Shown here piece after piece: positions 12,295 through 23,860 of a DNA stretch of 64,000 bases (within the stretch, counting starts at the first letter, position 1; each line of letters starts with the position of its first letter). The position numbers and the translations under genes are program-made. The DNA is from Cunninghamia lanceolata (lineage: Eukaryota; Streptophyta; Pinopsida; Cupressales; Cupressaceae), in assembly GCA_027924645.1 (NCBI GenBank), contig BSBN01000860.1:2790001-2854000 (forward strand), read 5' to 3'. The notes under the pieces are model-generated. The model saw nothing but the letters and a program-made list of their open reading frames with translations, was not told the DNA's origin and did no database searches.

Positions 12295-13345
12295 AGAGAT
12301 TAAAATGCATAGTCTCCACCAAATGACATGTCACCTTTGCTAGCCATTGACATTGCCTCCATCTCTTACGATCTTTATTTTCTCCTTGGACATCCATGAG
12401 TCATTGACGTTGTTGGCCTAACTATGTCAATAAATGCTCACGTCTAGAGTATGTAGCTACCTTTCACAATCATCAAATGGTATATATTAGACACATAAAT
12501 GCCTAGTGACATGTTAACCTTTCAACCAATCATCCAACGACGTTGCAGCTTGCCTTGACCAATGTTTATTTTTTACTAAAATAGCTATATGTTGATGTGG
12601 TTAAATGGTTTGATCCAATGAAATAAGATCAATAAAAGATCTCAATGAGATGACATGTACGATCTCAAAATAGGTTGAAATAATTACCAAAAAAATAATG
12701 TAATCACCTAAATAAATGCATACACTTAGAAAACTAGCCAAACTAGCCAATGGTGCTATGCCTTGAACATAATTTTTTACGTACTACAATGCTTGCCATT
12801 GATGATGTTAAATAGTTTGATCCAACAGAGTAGGATCAATAAAAACAAGAATTAAATGACATGTAAGATCTTCACACAATAATCTATGATTTTCTCAGAA
12901 TAATTACCTAAAAAGAATGTAATTCTCCACATAATTGTTATCCATAAGATTGCATAAAATGACGGTGGGATAGAGGCCCTAAGAATTGAGCACAAACACA
13001 TAAGCTATTTGACCTATTGGCCAATCACACCATTCCCTGCCCTCACCAACATACGTTTCTACTTCTAGGAACACCTATTGTTGATGAGTCTAAATACTTT
13101 GATCCAAAGGAGTGAGATGACTATAAGATGAGAATTAATTGACATGTAAGATCTTCCAAAAATCTAAGATTTTCTCAGAGTAATTACCCAAAAAGAATGT
13201 AATTCTTGAGAAAATAACGGTGGGGCCAGAGGCCCCTTCCTATTGAGCATTAGTGACATTAAATAGTTTCATCCGATGGAGCACGATCGGTAAAAGATGT
13301 GAATTAAAGAACTTGTAAGATATGAATTAACGTACATCTAAGATC
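12295..13345. repeat. Tandem array of a promoter-like repeat family, locus 1, about 4-5 decayed copies
   Basis: Related words recur in order. A block with GACATGTCACCTTTGCTAGCC and TCTTTATTTTCTCCTTGGAC comes first (about 12,325-12,400). A TTTGATCCAA-type block follows, then AATAAAAGAT and GACATGTAAGATCTTC. Last comes GATTTTCTCAGAATAATTACC with AAAAAGAATGTAAT. Copies of the later part lie at about 12,605-12,710, 12,810-12,935, 13,090-13,210 and 13,260-13,340. The first block matches the repeat unit of the array at 32,400-33,830, so the two loci share one repeat family. No coding capacity. Confidence 0.65.
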
Positions 13346-13890
13346 TTTTTAATATATAATCAAATGTGATTAATAAATGCATACAATGTATAAGAATTAT
13401 AGATTTACTTTTAAGTTGCATTGTAATTAAAAATTGCTCGCAACACATTAAATGAATAGCATTACATGTAGACAAGTGGAAATTTTTAAGGAGCCCATAT
13501 GTATTTCAACTTGCCTAGTTTGACACTTGAGTGAGCCTTGGTTAATACTCAATAGAGATAAATGCATAAGCCCATTTAATTTTATGTTTACCTCGCAGCA
13601 ACTTGGAAAACACTCTAATTTTACTATTATAGTTTACAGTCTATAGCATTCCTATAAGAAGAGACATTCAAAATAAGTTTGAAGCCTAAAGTATTCTTGT
13701 AGCAGTTAGGACAAGGAACAATTGTAAGGAGTAATGGTGTTTATCACCAAAGCTATGCAGAGAAGGTAATTCAACTTGTGTTTGAATTTTTCATAAAATA
13801 GTCAAGCTCAACAATTGTTTTTAACAATAATCCAAAATGTCTTATTATTTATAATAGTTTATTTGGACTACCTTTCTAGGGCTACACATA
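13346..13890. other. Intergenic DNA, nothing recognised
   Basis: AT-rich sequence without open frames, clear repeats or RNA-gene signatures. Confidence 0.5.
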
Positions 13891-14319
13891 ATGTTATTTA
13901 TTGCTAGTGATGGGAATGAAGATTTACAATCCTTTCTCCACTGTGATATATTATATCAAGAGTTAGTAGTTTTGACTTTGGCAAAAGAGTCGTACTACTA
14001 TGACTGGTTGGTTGAGTTTGATCTATTAGACCCTAGACGGGACAAACTTAGAATTGAAATCGATGTGTGGATGTAGTGGTGTAACATGAGTGACAATGGC
14101 AATTTGAAAGAGTTGATAAATTTAATCCTCATTTTTTGGCCTCATTGTTACCCTTATTTGGTGTTGTGTTGTACGTATACTTCAAAATTCAATGGAATGC
14201 TAATCACTGACATTGTGGGTGATAATATTCTTGAATATGTCATGAAAAGGTTCCCCATTAATTGGCGCATTTTGGATTATAGTGAGGAATTTTTTGAACA
14301 TCACAATATTCACAAATGA
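13891..14319 (+). other. Unrecognised ORF remnants
   Basis: Two short open frames (13,891-14,076 and 14,086-14,319) follow each other closely on the + strand. They encode 61 and 77 residues, with acidic/aromatic stretches such as SYYYDWLVEFDLLDPRRDK. I recognise no domain. The close spacing could mean one broken gene or repeat-encoded protein, but chance ORFs in AT-rich DNA cannot be excluded. Confidence 0.2.
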
Positions 14320-14913
14320 AAAAGATTTTGGAGGACAAGAGAAAGGATGAACTATTCTTGAAGGATGTTCAAAACCTTTGCATGTTTTCAAATTTTTCTT
14401 GTAGCATGTTTTGAAGGGCAAGGATAAACTATTCTAGGTTTCAAAGTTGCCTTTAGCAGTGTAACTTGTTACTAATTTTTTGTGACAAATGTAAATAACT
14501 ATTAATGAGTAGAGAGTATACTTGTTTATGATATTTTGTGACAAATGTAAATAAGAAGTTGAGGGCTTGCTAGCATTTATACTATACCTTATTTTGTTAG
14601 TTAATAATATATATGCATTTTATTGTTATCCTCGAAAGAAATATGGTTTAGTTTTTATAATATTTGTGGCTTCAAATTATTCAACAATTTTGAGAAATCG
14701 GGGCAAATGTAAATTCCCATTTGGTTTTCTTTTATTGTTTTGTTTAAAATCACAAATACATTTCAGGCTTTATAATACTAAATCTATTTCAAGGTTATCT
14801 TAAATATATGTTCAATATATATTTGTGAACAATCCAAAGATAACTGCTATAAATTTGAATTTAGTTTTTGTAACTTACTCAAAAAGTGCCCTATCCACAA
14901 CAAAAACTTAGTT

Positions 14914-17330
14914 TCAAAACTTGGGCCAGATGACAAATTTGGTCAGTCGGTGAGGTAATGGATGAGACTTTCCTTCAGGGTGGTGATAACCCATGTCTTC
15001 TATGTATCTTGCCATGCTACGGGTAATCGTCACTATATCTACATTTGGTTGGATTTCTTGCCAGCCTAACACAGGGGTCCAAATGATTGAAGGGTAACAC
15101 TTCAAATCAATCTATCAGATACCCTTCTCCTTCATACCCCTTATATATTGTCCTTCTTTGGTAATAGGTAGCTAAAAATTTGGATAAACTAAGAGCTCTT
15201 TTCTTTTCAATCTGGGTGTGAGCTCATCCCATCGGTCCTTACAATGGCCTCTACTATTTGCAGTATGTAGCAACATTCCTTTAGCCACCTCAACCACTTT
15301 ATCCTTGGTGCCTTGCATCATCTCCATGGTTTCTTTATTAGTCATAAATCTATATAGATTATGCAACACTTCCCTCACCAGAATATGTTCCCTTGTTATC
15401 ATAATTTATGCATCTCTCTCCATGTTGTCATACCTCTTCTTCTCCAACCCTCTTTCTATTTTTCCTTGGACAAAAGAGAAAAATGCTCTCAGCTGAACAT
15501 CTCCCATGTACAGATTGAGATTCTAGTCTTTATCATTAGATAAAATAAAATAATGCAAACACAACTTGCATAATAGATTCTTTTCTATCTCATCTTCACT
15601 TCCTAAATAAGATTCACAAAATGGTATAGGTGTATCCAAGTTTTCTGATGGTCCTTCAATCACTCTTTTTACTGATAGCTTGTGAAACTGTTCCTATAGC
15701 CATAATGCATGCACTCTTATATGGGGCCTACACTATAGCATTTTACTCGCAAGCATTAAAATTAATTGAATTATGTCCCTCAAAACCCTATTTTCCTCAT
15801 TTAGCTTTTCATTATCTATTTTTTCCTTTCTGAATTGCTACAATTTCTCCTTTTGATTGGTATATGTAATGAACCAATCATTTTTTAATTTCTCCAATTT
15901 GATCTCATGTTCCTTTACAAGACATGTTTCTTTATCCTTTACCTACATTATAGTAACTTTTAATCTTGTAAATTTGTTTTTAAGTGCCCTTATCACATCT
16001 TATTTCCTGATCAACTCATGGGCTTGCTCTAACTCCATCAAATATGTAGCGGACTTATTAAACCCTACTACAGGCCCATCTTACTCAATATCATTAGCTA
16101 CAAGATCAACAAGTTCTCCCTATTCTACCATAACTACCTTTGCTACAGGTACCACTAATTTAGGTTCTCCTAGAATAGAGCCTTTTGCTACAGGAATTTC
16201 TACTGTAGGATTCACCATCATAAAACTTTTAGCTAAATGTTTCCTCTAAAACCTCCACCTCTAAATTAGATTGTAATCTTGTAGCTTTTTCACTGGCCAT
16301 GGCTACTAAATTCTTAAGTCTTATAGATGACCTTACATTCAATTTTGGAGTAGGGGGTTTTGCGTGTTGTTCATCCCCATATTTAGATTCTTCTATCTAA
16401 ATATGTCACCTCATTTACTTTTTAGTATCTCTTGTTACAAAGGGCCTTGCTTTATCTCCTAGAGCCATACTTGTAGGAGGTATATTACTTGTTTTGATAT
16501 GTGCATCATGGATAGGGGCATGAGTCATCTTTCTCTGCAACATCCTCTCTTTGTGTGACATCTGTTGCAAAAAATACTTCCCAAGTTAATTGGGGATGCC
16601 TTCATTTCAAGGCCTTTGTTACCACCAACTTAATTAACCCATGATGCACCAAGTATTTGGGTTTTCCATTTTGTACTTCTAAAGACATCTTTCTCAAGGA
16701 TTGAATAAAAAATAAGGAACATTCATGATTCTTTGATGTCTCAAATTCACCATTAAACGGAAATGAGAACTATAGATAAATGAGTACCTTTCCTCGTATG
16801 TCTATTGAATGAGAGCATACACCACCTCTGACCATAGCTCTTGTAGTGAGGTTGTAGTGAGGTCTACAAGATGCCTTGTTGAGGTACCATTTTTGTTTAC
16901 TCTCCTGGGTTCAAAAACTCCTTGTGAATGCTTTCTAAATCTTACCTACCAACAGGAAAATACTGCTCCCCAGTGTTAGGCAACCCTACAATAGTTGTGA
17001 CCAAGTCCACATTTAAAGGAAATTTAATGCCCCTCATTATAATTTTATCCTCCTAGCATCCCATGCTGAGATCTAAGACAACTTGGTCATCAAATCCTTG
17101 CAACCATTTGAATTCTTTTTATCTAGCCCGTCGCCTTAAAAATGATAAATTTTTGTCTTTTCCTTCAACTGGTCAAAACCTCTCGACTCTCTTCAATTGT
17201 GTCCACCACCCATTTTGTTTAGACCTCCAACCCTTTCCCTTTGAAACCCTACGTACTCAATGTGGTTCCACACCATGCTGCTGTTATTATTTGTTATCAG
17301 ATGCATCATAAAATAAAAATAACAAAAAAT
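14914..17330 (-). pseudogene. Long decayed reading frame of unknown, probably repeat-encoded, protein
   Basis: On the - strand, protein-like sequence continues for about 2.4 kb with scattered stops and frameshifts. Near the upstream end (about 17,100-16,900) are QGFDDQVVLDLSM and then LPNTGEQYFPVGR. Next come SLRKMSLEVQNGKPKYLVHH and GLIKLVVTKAL (about 16,700-16,610). A basic segment TPKLNVRSSIRLKNLV lies at about 16,340. A helical stretch at 15,172-15,402 reads NKETMEMMQGTKDKVVEVAK, and 14,914-15,105 has YIEDMGYHHPEGKSHPLPHR. The order suggests an N-terminal globular domain, a linker and a C-terminal region. This resembles large gag-like or unknown proteins that recur in repeat-rich plant genomes. 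I cannot name the family. Confidence 0.4.
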
Positions 17331-17807
17331 AGCATGTAAGGTTTCTACGTTTGGGATTGGACAACTGAAAATTATCAAACTAACTTAATAACTTGAAAAG
17401 ATAGGTCATAAGTACATGGTACTTTCCCCAAAAGTTAAAGAGTTACACAAGATTTTATGAATTTTTGTTGTAACCTCAAATTTTGCATCACACATGCTGC
17501 TTTTAGAAGATTTAGTGTACCACCTCATTTAATATTGCATTGTGTGTGATATGTTCTTATAATCTCTTCATAATTCTTTACCACCTTGATTTTTGAGGAG
17601 TTATGACAATCCAACATCATGGATGACATTTGTAGCGTAAGCTTCATTCATTGTGTTCATCTTAAGATTTTAAAGCTTCCTAAATGGACCTTTAACATTT
17701 CATTATAGGTGACAACTTAGTGGGAAAGATGAAGGACTCACAAAAATAACTAGATGTTCTTTGAAGTGTAAAAATTAGAGCCACGGGAACTAGGTGAGTA
17801 TGATATT
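17331..17807. other. Intergenic DNA, nothing recognised
   Basis: AT-rich with no open frame over 60 codons and no repeat that I can see. Confidence 0.5.
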
Positions 17808-18335
17808 GTGAAATCATCTCAAGTTTTTTTTTATTTTAATTGTGATGTTGTGTATAATGGTATGCGTGTTCTAGTTAAGCCAAAGTTCCTATTAGAATGT
17901 CTAGGGGTGCTACAATATTCAAAGGTGGTCTCAATTTTTCTCTCTAATGTGATGGACCTTCTTCAAGATTCAAATTTCCTTAAAATGCTTGCTTTTGGGT
18001 ATGTACAAGATTATCTAATTTCTGAAGAAAGGTTCTATAATACTGTCATTAGATATGATTTGTCTCAGGAATTAGCTTGTGTTGGGGGACTGTTTTCTTT
18101 GAAGTAGATTATGAATGACCTTACCATTTCTTGTATTTACAATGCAATGAAAACATGCCTTCAAAATGACTATGTGCTCATCTTTCGAACTACCGTGAAT
18201 TCACATAGAAGGGAAATTGGAAATGATTTTACAAGAAAAGTAGTAAGGGTTTTCAATGTCATTAATTTCCTTCTTGACCACACTCTTCATCCTTTTCCTC
18301 AAGGCCCTATTGCAATGGAACCTGTGCCTCCTTAG
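17808..18335 (+). pseudogene. Unrecognised protein-coding remnant
   Basis: A 99-codon frame (17,808-18,107) is followed after one stop and two bases by a 74-codon frame (18,111-18,335). Sample segments are SNVMDLLQDSNFLKMLAFGY and then NVINFLLDHTLHPFPQGPIA. The amino-acid composition is protein-like rather than random. The two frames probably once formed one protein broken by a stop and a frame change. No domain or catalytic motif is recognised, and nothing nearby explains it. Confidence 0.3.
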
Positions 18336-19592
18336 GTTCTCGATGTTGTTGGTGCAAGTTCCTCTATCAGTGGTTAAAATATTGAATATTGTACATTTGT
18401 TTGGGCTTTTAGATGTTAGGGTTGTTCATTGTAATATCTTTATGTGTTTTTGATACTTTGGCTATACACCAGTTGGGAGATATTTTGTTGTAATCTGATG
18501 ATAAAATGTATTTTTGGTACTTCAAGGATTTTTTAATATAATGATCAGTGTTTACACCTTTTATCAAAAAAGAAAAGAAAATATATTAAGCCCATTTCTA
18601 TATAAATTATTATTCGATGTTGTAGGCATAATTATTGTAAGAAATTAAGACATGCACAGATATAATAATATTCACGTTAATTGATTATATTGACTCTATT
18701 TTCAAAGGAAGAATGAGTTGACAATTATAAAAAGCAAATACAGATTTTAGATTTTGGAAATATTATTCATAACATAATTTATTAATCAAGTTTTTAAATT
18801 TGCCAAATATTTGGGTTGTTTGTGTTTGACATTGGTTGGGAACCATCTTCCTATTCTTCATCCTGTGTTTCAACTAGCTCCTTTGAAACCCTATTTGAAT
18901 TATTTGGCTGGTCCCCTTCTGACTAAGACAAAATATTTGTCAGCCCTCTTCTTTTGCAAGTGGACTTCCAAATTACAATAGCTCTGTCAAATGGAAATGT
19001 TTGAACATTTTATCTAGTTGTATAGAGCCTCAAACAATTCTCCAATTTTTTTTCATAACTTTGACTTCAAAAATGATAAGGCGCTAAAAACTCTTTCAAC
19101 CTCCACTAAACCCAGATTCATTGTTTGGCACATATATGCAAGTTTGAAATATTCTAAAATAGAATATCATAGAATTTTGCTCAAACTTAATTGTTTCCAT
19201 AACCTAGTTATTGATCCATGTTCCAAGGGATGGTAGAGGAATTTATACTGTTCAATCATTATTGATGCAAATTGAGTAGATTGTTTTGCCAACTTTGTCT
19301 TATCTATTATACCTTCTATCTATACTCCATTTATTTCTACCATTCTACTAAAATGATTGGCTAAGTACCTTACCTTGCACTTAAAATCCCATGGTGAACT
19401 AACATAAGACACACTAATGGTGTTCTAATATTGAGGATAAACTATAGCCATTGCTTCCAGAAGTTCATCTTGAGGAAAACGCTTTCTTATCTCAGAAGAC
19501 AAACTTCTCACAATTTCCTACAATGTATCCTTTGCAAAAAATATTAGATCTTTAAAATCCTCCCTTGTAACACTTTTTTGTTTGGCTTGAGA

Positions 19593-20773
19593 TGATGCAG
19601 GAGCATCCGGGTTCACAAGCAATCTTGTACTGCCAAAAAATATATTTTCTATTTTTTTTTCTTTGATGCTATGTTGTACTGGTTTGATATGTTGCTTTGA
19701 GAGAAAATTCCATCCATTTTGGCTAAGTGAAGAGAATTTTTGGCAAAGTTTAAAGCCTTTGTTTTGGTAGCTTTTGCAATTCACATACTCTTTAGTTCAT
19801 TGAAAGCAGGTTCATAAAGTTGATATACCGCCAAAAAGGCTTTGTAAGAAGAGTTCAAATTTCGCTTGGTTCGCCACTGAAATGGTTCACTGAAAGCTTC
19901 TTTTGCCAAAAATACTTTCCTTCTCAAAAGTCTTAAGTTTGAAACAAGAATTATCTCTCACCGACAAGTTAATTTCTTTCCAGTTTCGACCAAAGTTTGA
20001 GTTCACGAACTAGTTAGTTCACCGAATGCATTGTTCACCAAAAAAGTCTTTGCTTTCTTCAATTTAAGCCAAAGTTCAAGTTCATGAACTATTTAGTTCA
20101 CCGAAAGATGATTTTGCCAAAGAAGTATTCCTTGGAGAAATGGTTTGCAAAGGGATGGTTCTACCAAAAGAGAGTGGAATTTCAAAGTTTGTGAAATACA
20201 AGATTCACCGAAACTATAAAATATTAAGAAGTTGAGGTTCGCAGAAAATATTTTTCACCGAAAAGGGGTTCGAGGAAGTCTTACTTCACAGAAATAGAAG
20301 TGATTCAAGCCTATATAAGTTTGACACTACCGATGGAAATCAAAGGTTCATGGATATGGAATTCTACCATTTAAGGTGTTTGTTTTGATATTCTAACATT
20401 TTATAATATCGCCATATCATCAATTTGCTTAAGTGATTATTGAAACTTCAAGAATTTTGTTGGAGTTATGCAATTATTTAGTTCCATAACAGAACTTTTG
20501 AGAAACTGTTCAAATTCCACCTAGAAAATATAAATGGGATCATTGTTCTTGTTTGGGGATTTGATAATTGAGATAGAAGAATTTTGCATTTGTAGTCACT
20601 GGTTTGAAGGATTGAAGATTGTAGTTTGATTCAGAATTTGTCCTCTCATAATATTGTATCGCTACATACATATAATAAAATTTGATTCTATTGAAATTGT
20701 AAGTTGTGTTTGTTTGTTGATTTGCTGCTCATCTTGATTGTCTGATAAGGCACTCGGGGCTTGTTCTATACCA
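19593..20773 (+). repeat. Gypsy-1 5' LTR
   Basis: It starts TGATGCAGGAGCATCC and ends TTCTATACCA, so it has TG...CA ends. It contains several copies of an AGTTCAYGAACTA..TTAGTTCACCGAA type motif (about 19,990-20,110) and many scattered GTTCACCGAAA words. The right end lies two bases before the primer-binding site. Confidence 0.92.
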
Positions 20774-20775
20774 AG

Positions 20776-20788
20776 TGGTATCAGAGCC
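20776..20788 (+). other. Gypsy-1 primer-binding site
   Basis: TGGTATCAGAGCC matches the complement of the 3' end of plant initiator-methionine tRNA, the usual primer of plant LTR retrotransposons. It starts two bases after the LTR. Confidence 0.93.
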
Positions 20789-22087
20789 AAGTTCTTGTTG
20801 ATACTATGGGCATGTCAAGGAAAAGATTATGAGATATTTGTTGTGGGTAGAGAAGAGTGAGTGTAGGCCTACAACTACAAAGAATCCAGCAAAGACATTG
20901 ATGAGACCATAAATTGTCTCATCATTAGCCAAATAAAAGTATATTTTGTTCTTAAATAAATCAGTTTTAAAGAGGACTTGTGAATGGTTTGAAAGGTTTT
21001 TAGCTAAAAATCAAATAAATCCTTGTTTAAAATGGCGCAATCAATGACATGCATGTTCATATTTAGATCAATAGTTATTTGACAAAGAAGACTAAAGAAC
21101 AAGTCCATTTTATGTCAAGTTGAAGCGTCAGAAGACTTCCTAGAAAGGATGAAGAGAAGAGGAAAAAGTCAAAAACTCAGTCTCAGTAAAATAAAAATAT
21201 CTCCCTCATTTCTCAATGAAATTTATAATTTCAAAATGATATGGAAAGATGAGAATGAGGCACACAAAACCCATAAGGCGTTTGAGATAAATTGTAAAAA
21301 TAAATCAACAGTTTGTGACATAAGTTGACTGAAGTAAAACTGACGTGGAAGGAGTAAAAAAATAGTTTCGGTAAAATGACCATATCTCTCTTGTTTCTTA
21401 ATGAAATTTAGATTTTTAAAATGATTCAGAAAGCTAAAAATGAGGGAAAGAAAGCTTAGAAAAATTTTGGGGAAAAAAATTCATCAAAATGAAGGACCAG
21501 TTCATGATAGAAAATGATTGTCATAAATGTGGCTGAGATTGGAGGAAACAACTATAGTTTTCTCCACAAAAATAGGATCTCAGATCCACATTTTTGGTGG
21601 ATTGATTTAGCACATTAGGAATAAGTATTCTATGAATACATTGTAAGAAATCAATCATAGAGGAGAGAAGAAAAAAATAGAGTTTCTTTTTGTATGAATC
21701 AAGTTGTTTTTAGAAAATAATGTAGTTTAACATTTTGGTAGCAGTTGTTTAGTTTGTTTCACCCAATTCCAAAGGGAAGTAAGGGCCTGCTCAGCCTAAG
21801 GAAGAAGGTTAATTGTTGTAGTTTCATTACTTAATTATCTTTTCAATAGTTTTCCATTCTTTTATTCTTAGCTGTATTTCAAGAATTTCCATTTGCAAGC
21901 TTTCTTAGATTAAATTTGATTGCAACAGTTAAACCTTAGTTTGTTTCATGCATTGTTGTCAATTTCATTTGTAAAAAGGATTGTCATGTAAATTATCTAT
22001 CCTCCCTCTTGCATATAGCCATGGACACTACCTTGGATTGACATTCATTAGATTAAATGATGAGGACTACAACGACCCTCATCAGAC
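20789..22087 (+). other. Gypsy-1 untranslated leader
   Basis: About 1.3 kb without an ORF separates the PBS from gag. A segment at about 21,160-21,290 recurs in diverged form at 21,340-21,460 (AGTTTCGGTAAAATGACC-type words and TTCTTAATGAAATTTA). This points to an internal duplication of the leader. Confidence 0.6.
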
Positions 22088-23140
22088 ATGGCACAGAGAG
22101 GACATGGTAGAGGAAGAGTACCACATGATGGTGATATGATGATTGTGGAGATGTTGAGAGGAATAACAACACGATTAGATGCCATGGAGATGGCACAATG
22201 TAGAGTACATGTTGAAGATGTGAGTGAAGATGAAGAAGAAATAAGCATAAGAGAAGATGATGCAAATGAAGAAGGTGATGAACCGTAAAGGTGGTTTTTG
22301 AGGGCAATGTCCAGGATAAGTAGTAAACCTCATTTGGATCCTTCAAGTTATAATGGTAGTTTGAATCCAGAAGAACTGATCTATTAGATTTCGGAAATGG
22401 CCAAGTACTTTAATTTTTAATCGATTGAAGACCCCAAGAAAGTAAAGTTTTCCTGCACAACATTGAAGGGTCATGCCTCTCTATGGTGGGAACATGTTTA
22501 GATAGAAATATAGAGAAATGGTAAGGAGAAAATCAAATCCTAGGAAAGAATGGTAACTAAATTGAAGGCTAAGTTTTTACCAACAAACTATCAAATTAGC
22601 TTGTTTAAGAAGTTGCAAAACTTGAAACAAAAAGAGAAGAATGTTCAAGAATACATTGAAGAATTTTATAGATTGAATATTTGGGCTGGCCATGTTGATG
22701 ATGATGCTAAAAAGGTTTCCAGGTATGTCAATGGATTACAATATTCCATCCAAGATGAGATAAGCATGGTACAAATCACCGACATTGAAGAAGCCTATCA
22801 ATATGCCTCGAAGGCTAAAGAAAAACTTGCCAGAAAATAAAAAAATTCTAGAGGAAGGGGCAGATTTTCTTGTGGAAGAGGATAGTCTGGTAATGGAAGA
22901 TGATACCAAAAATTCAAGGAGAGGCTAGTTCATCGCAAAATAATACCCAGGAAAATAAAGGTTCATAGAAAATTACTTTTGAGGAAAAGGTTATTATTCC
23001 AGAGGTAGAGGAAGAGGATTCAACGACACTTGTTTTCAGTGTGGAGAAACTGGGCATAGGGCATTTGAATGTCCTTAGATACAACAAAGTAGTGGGAAAG
23101 GAAAAGAATCACGAATTAATATTGCACAAGATGATAATGA
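22088..23140 (+). pseudogene. Gypsy-1 gag remnant with zinc knuckle
   Basis: The start at 22,088 opens a 66-codon acidic N-terminal piece ending in EEGDEP. The Retrotrans_gag core continues in pieces, with HASLWWEHV near 22,470 and 22,550-22,840 carrying KLKAKFLPTNYQISLFKKLQ and YIEEFYRLN. A basic Gly/Arg-rich linker follows, then a CCHC zinc knuckle at 23,031-23,072 (C-FQ-C-GETG-H-RAFE-C). Stops break the frame at about 22,286, near 22,387 and after 22,840. It would have formed the RNA-binding particle protein. Confidence 0.85.
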
Positions 23141-23144
23141 AAGT

Positions 23145-23860
23145 GTGGCTTCACTGAAGTGTGGAGAAGACCCCAAGGATGAAGAATCTTTGATGTTGAG
23201 GAGGATTTTGTTGAATCTAAAGAAGGAGAAACCTGAACTAGTTAGGAGGAGGAACTTTTTTCAAATCAAATGCAAGTTAGGTGGTAAATGTTGCAAAGTG
23301 ATAGTCAACAGTGGTAATACGGATAATATTGTGTCCAAAGAGATGGTAAGCAAATTGAGATTGAAAATATTGAAGCATCCCAGTCCTTATAAAATTTCTT
23401 AGTTGCAGAAAGAACATCAACTGGTGGTAAGAGAACAATGTCTTCTAAATTTTCAAATTGGTGGTTATAAGGGTGAAATTTTGTGTGATGCAATGCCAAT
23501 AGATGCATGTCATATTTTTTTGGGTAGACCTTGGAAATTTGATAGACATGCTATACATGATGGAAGGACTAATACATATAATATCAAGAAGGATGGACAA
23601 AAGTTTACTTTGAATCCATTGAAGGATAAAGAAGATGAAGTGGAGAATAGTCCCAAAGTTTGTTTGGTTTTAGGAAAGAAATTCTTGAAAGAATTGAAGA
23701 AAGAGGGGGCATGTTTTGCATTTATTCCCAAGCCTACGAAAACTATGACAATAGAGAAACAAGAAGAATTTCCAATAGAAATTCAAGAAATTCTGGAAGA
23801 GTATGTAGAGATAATGATGAAACAATTGTCAGATGGATTGCCACTTGTAAGATACATTAG
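23145..23860 (+). pseudogene. Gypsy-1 protease region, active-site Asp replaced
   Basis: The block VIVNSGNTDNIVS (about 23,300-23,340) aligns with the retropepsin active site, where the family has Asp-Ser/Thr-Gly. Here the Asp codon reads Asn, which would abolish catalysis. Downstream are FQIGGYKGEILCD, MPIDACHIFLGRPW and KFDRHAIHDGR, the usual second half of plant Gypsy proteases. A stop at 23,401 separates the halves. It is followed by a KDKEDEVENS linker toward the RT. Confidence 0.82.

Noticed and set aside
19518..19784. 88-codon - strand ORF across the Gypsy-1 LTR edge as a gene
   Set aside because: It is a chimera of antisense LTR and hAT-like pseudogene sequence across the insertion point.
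22048..22346. Two - strand ORFs over Gypsy-1 gag start
   Set aside because: Shadows of the acidic + strand gag N-terminus.
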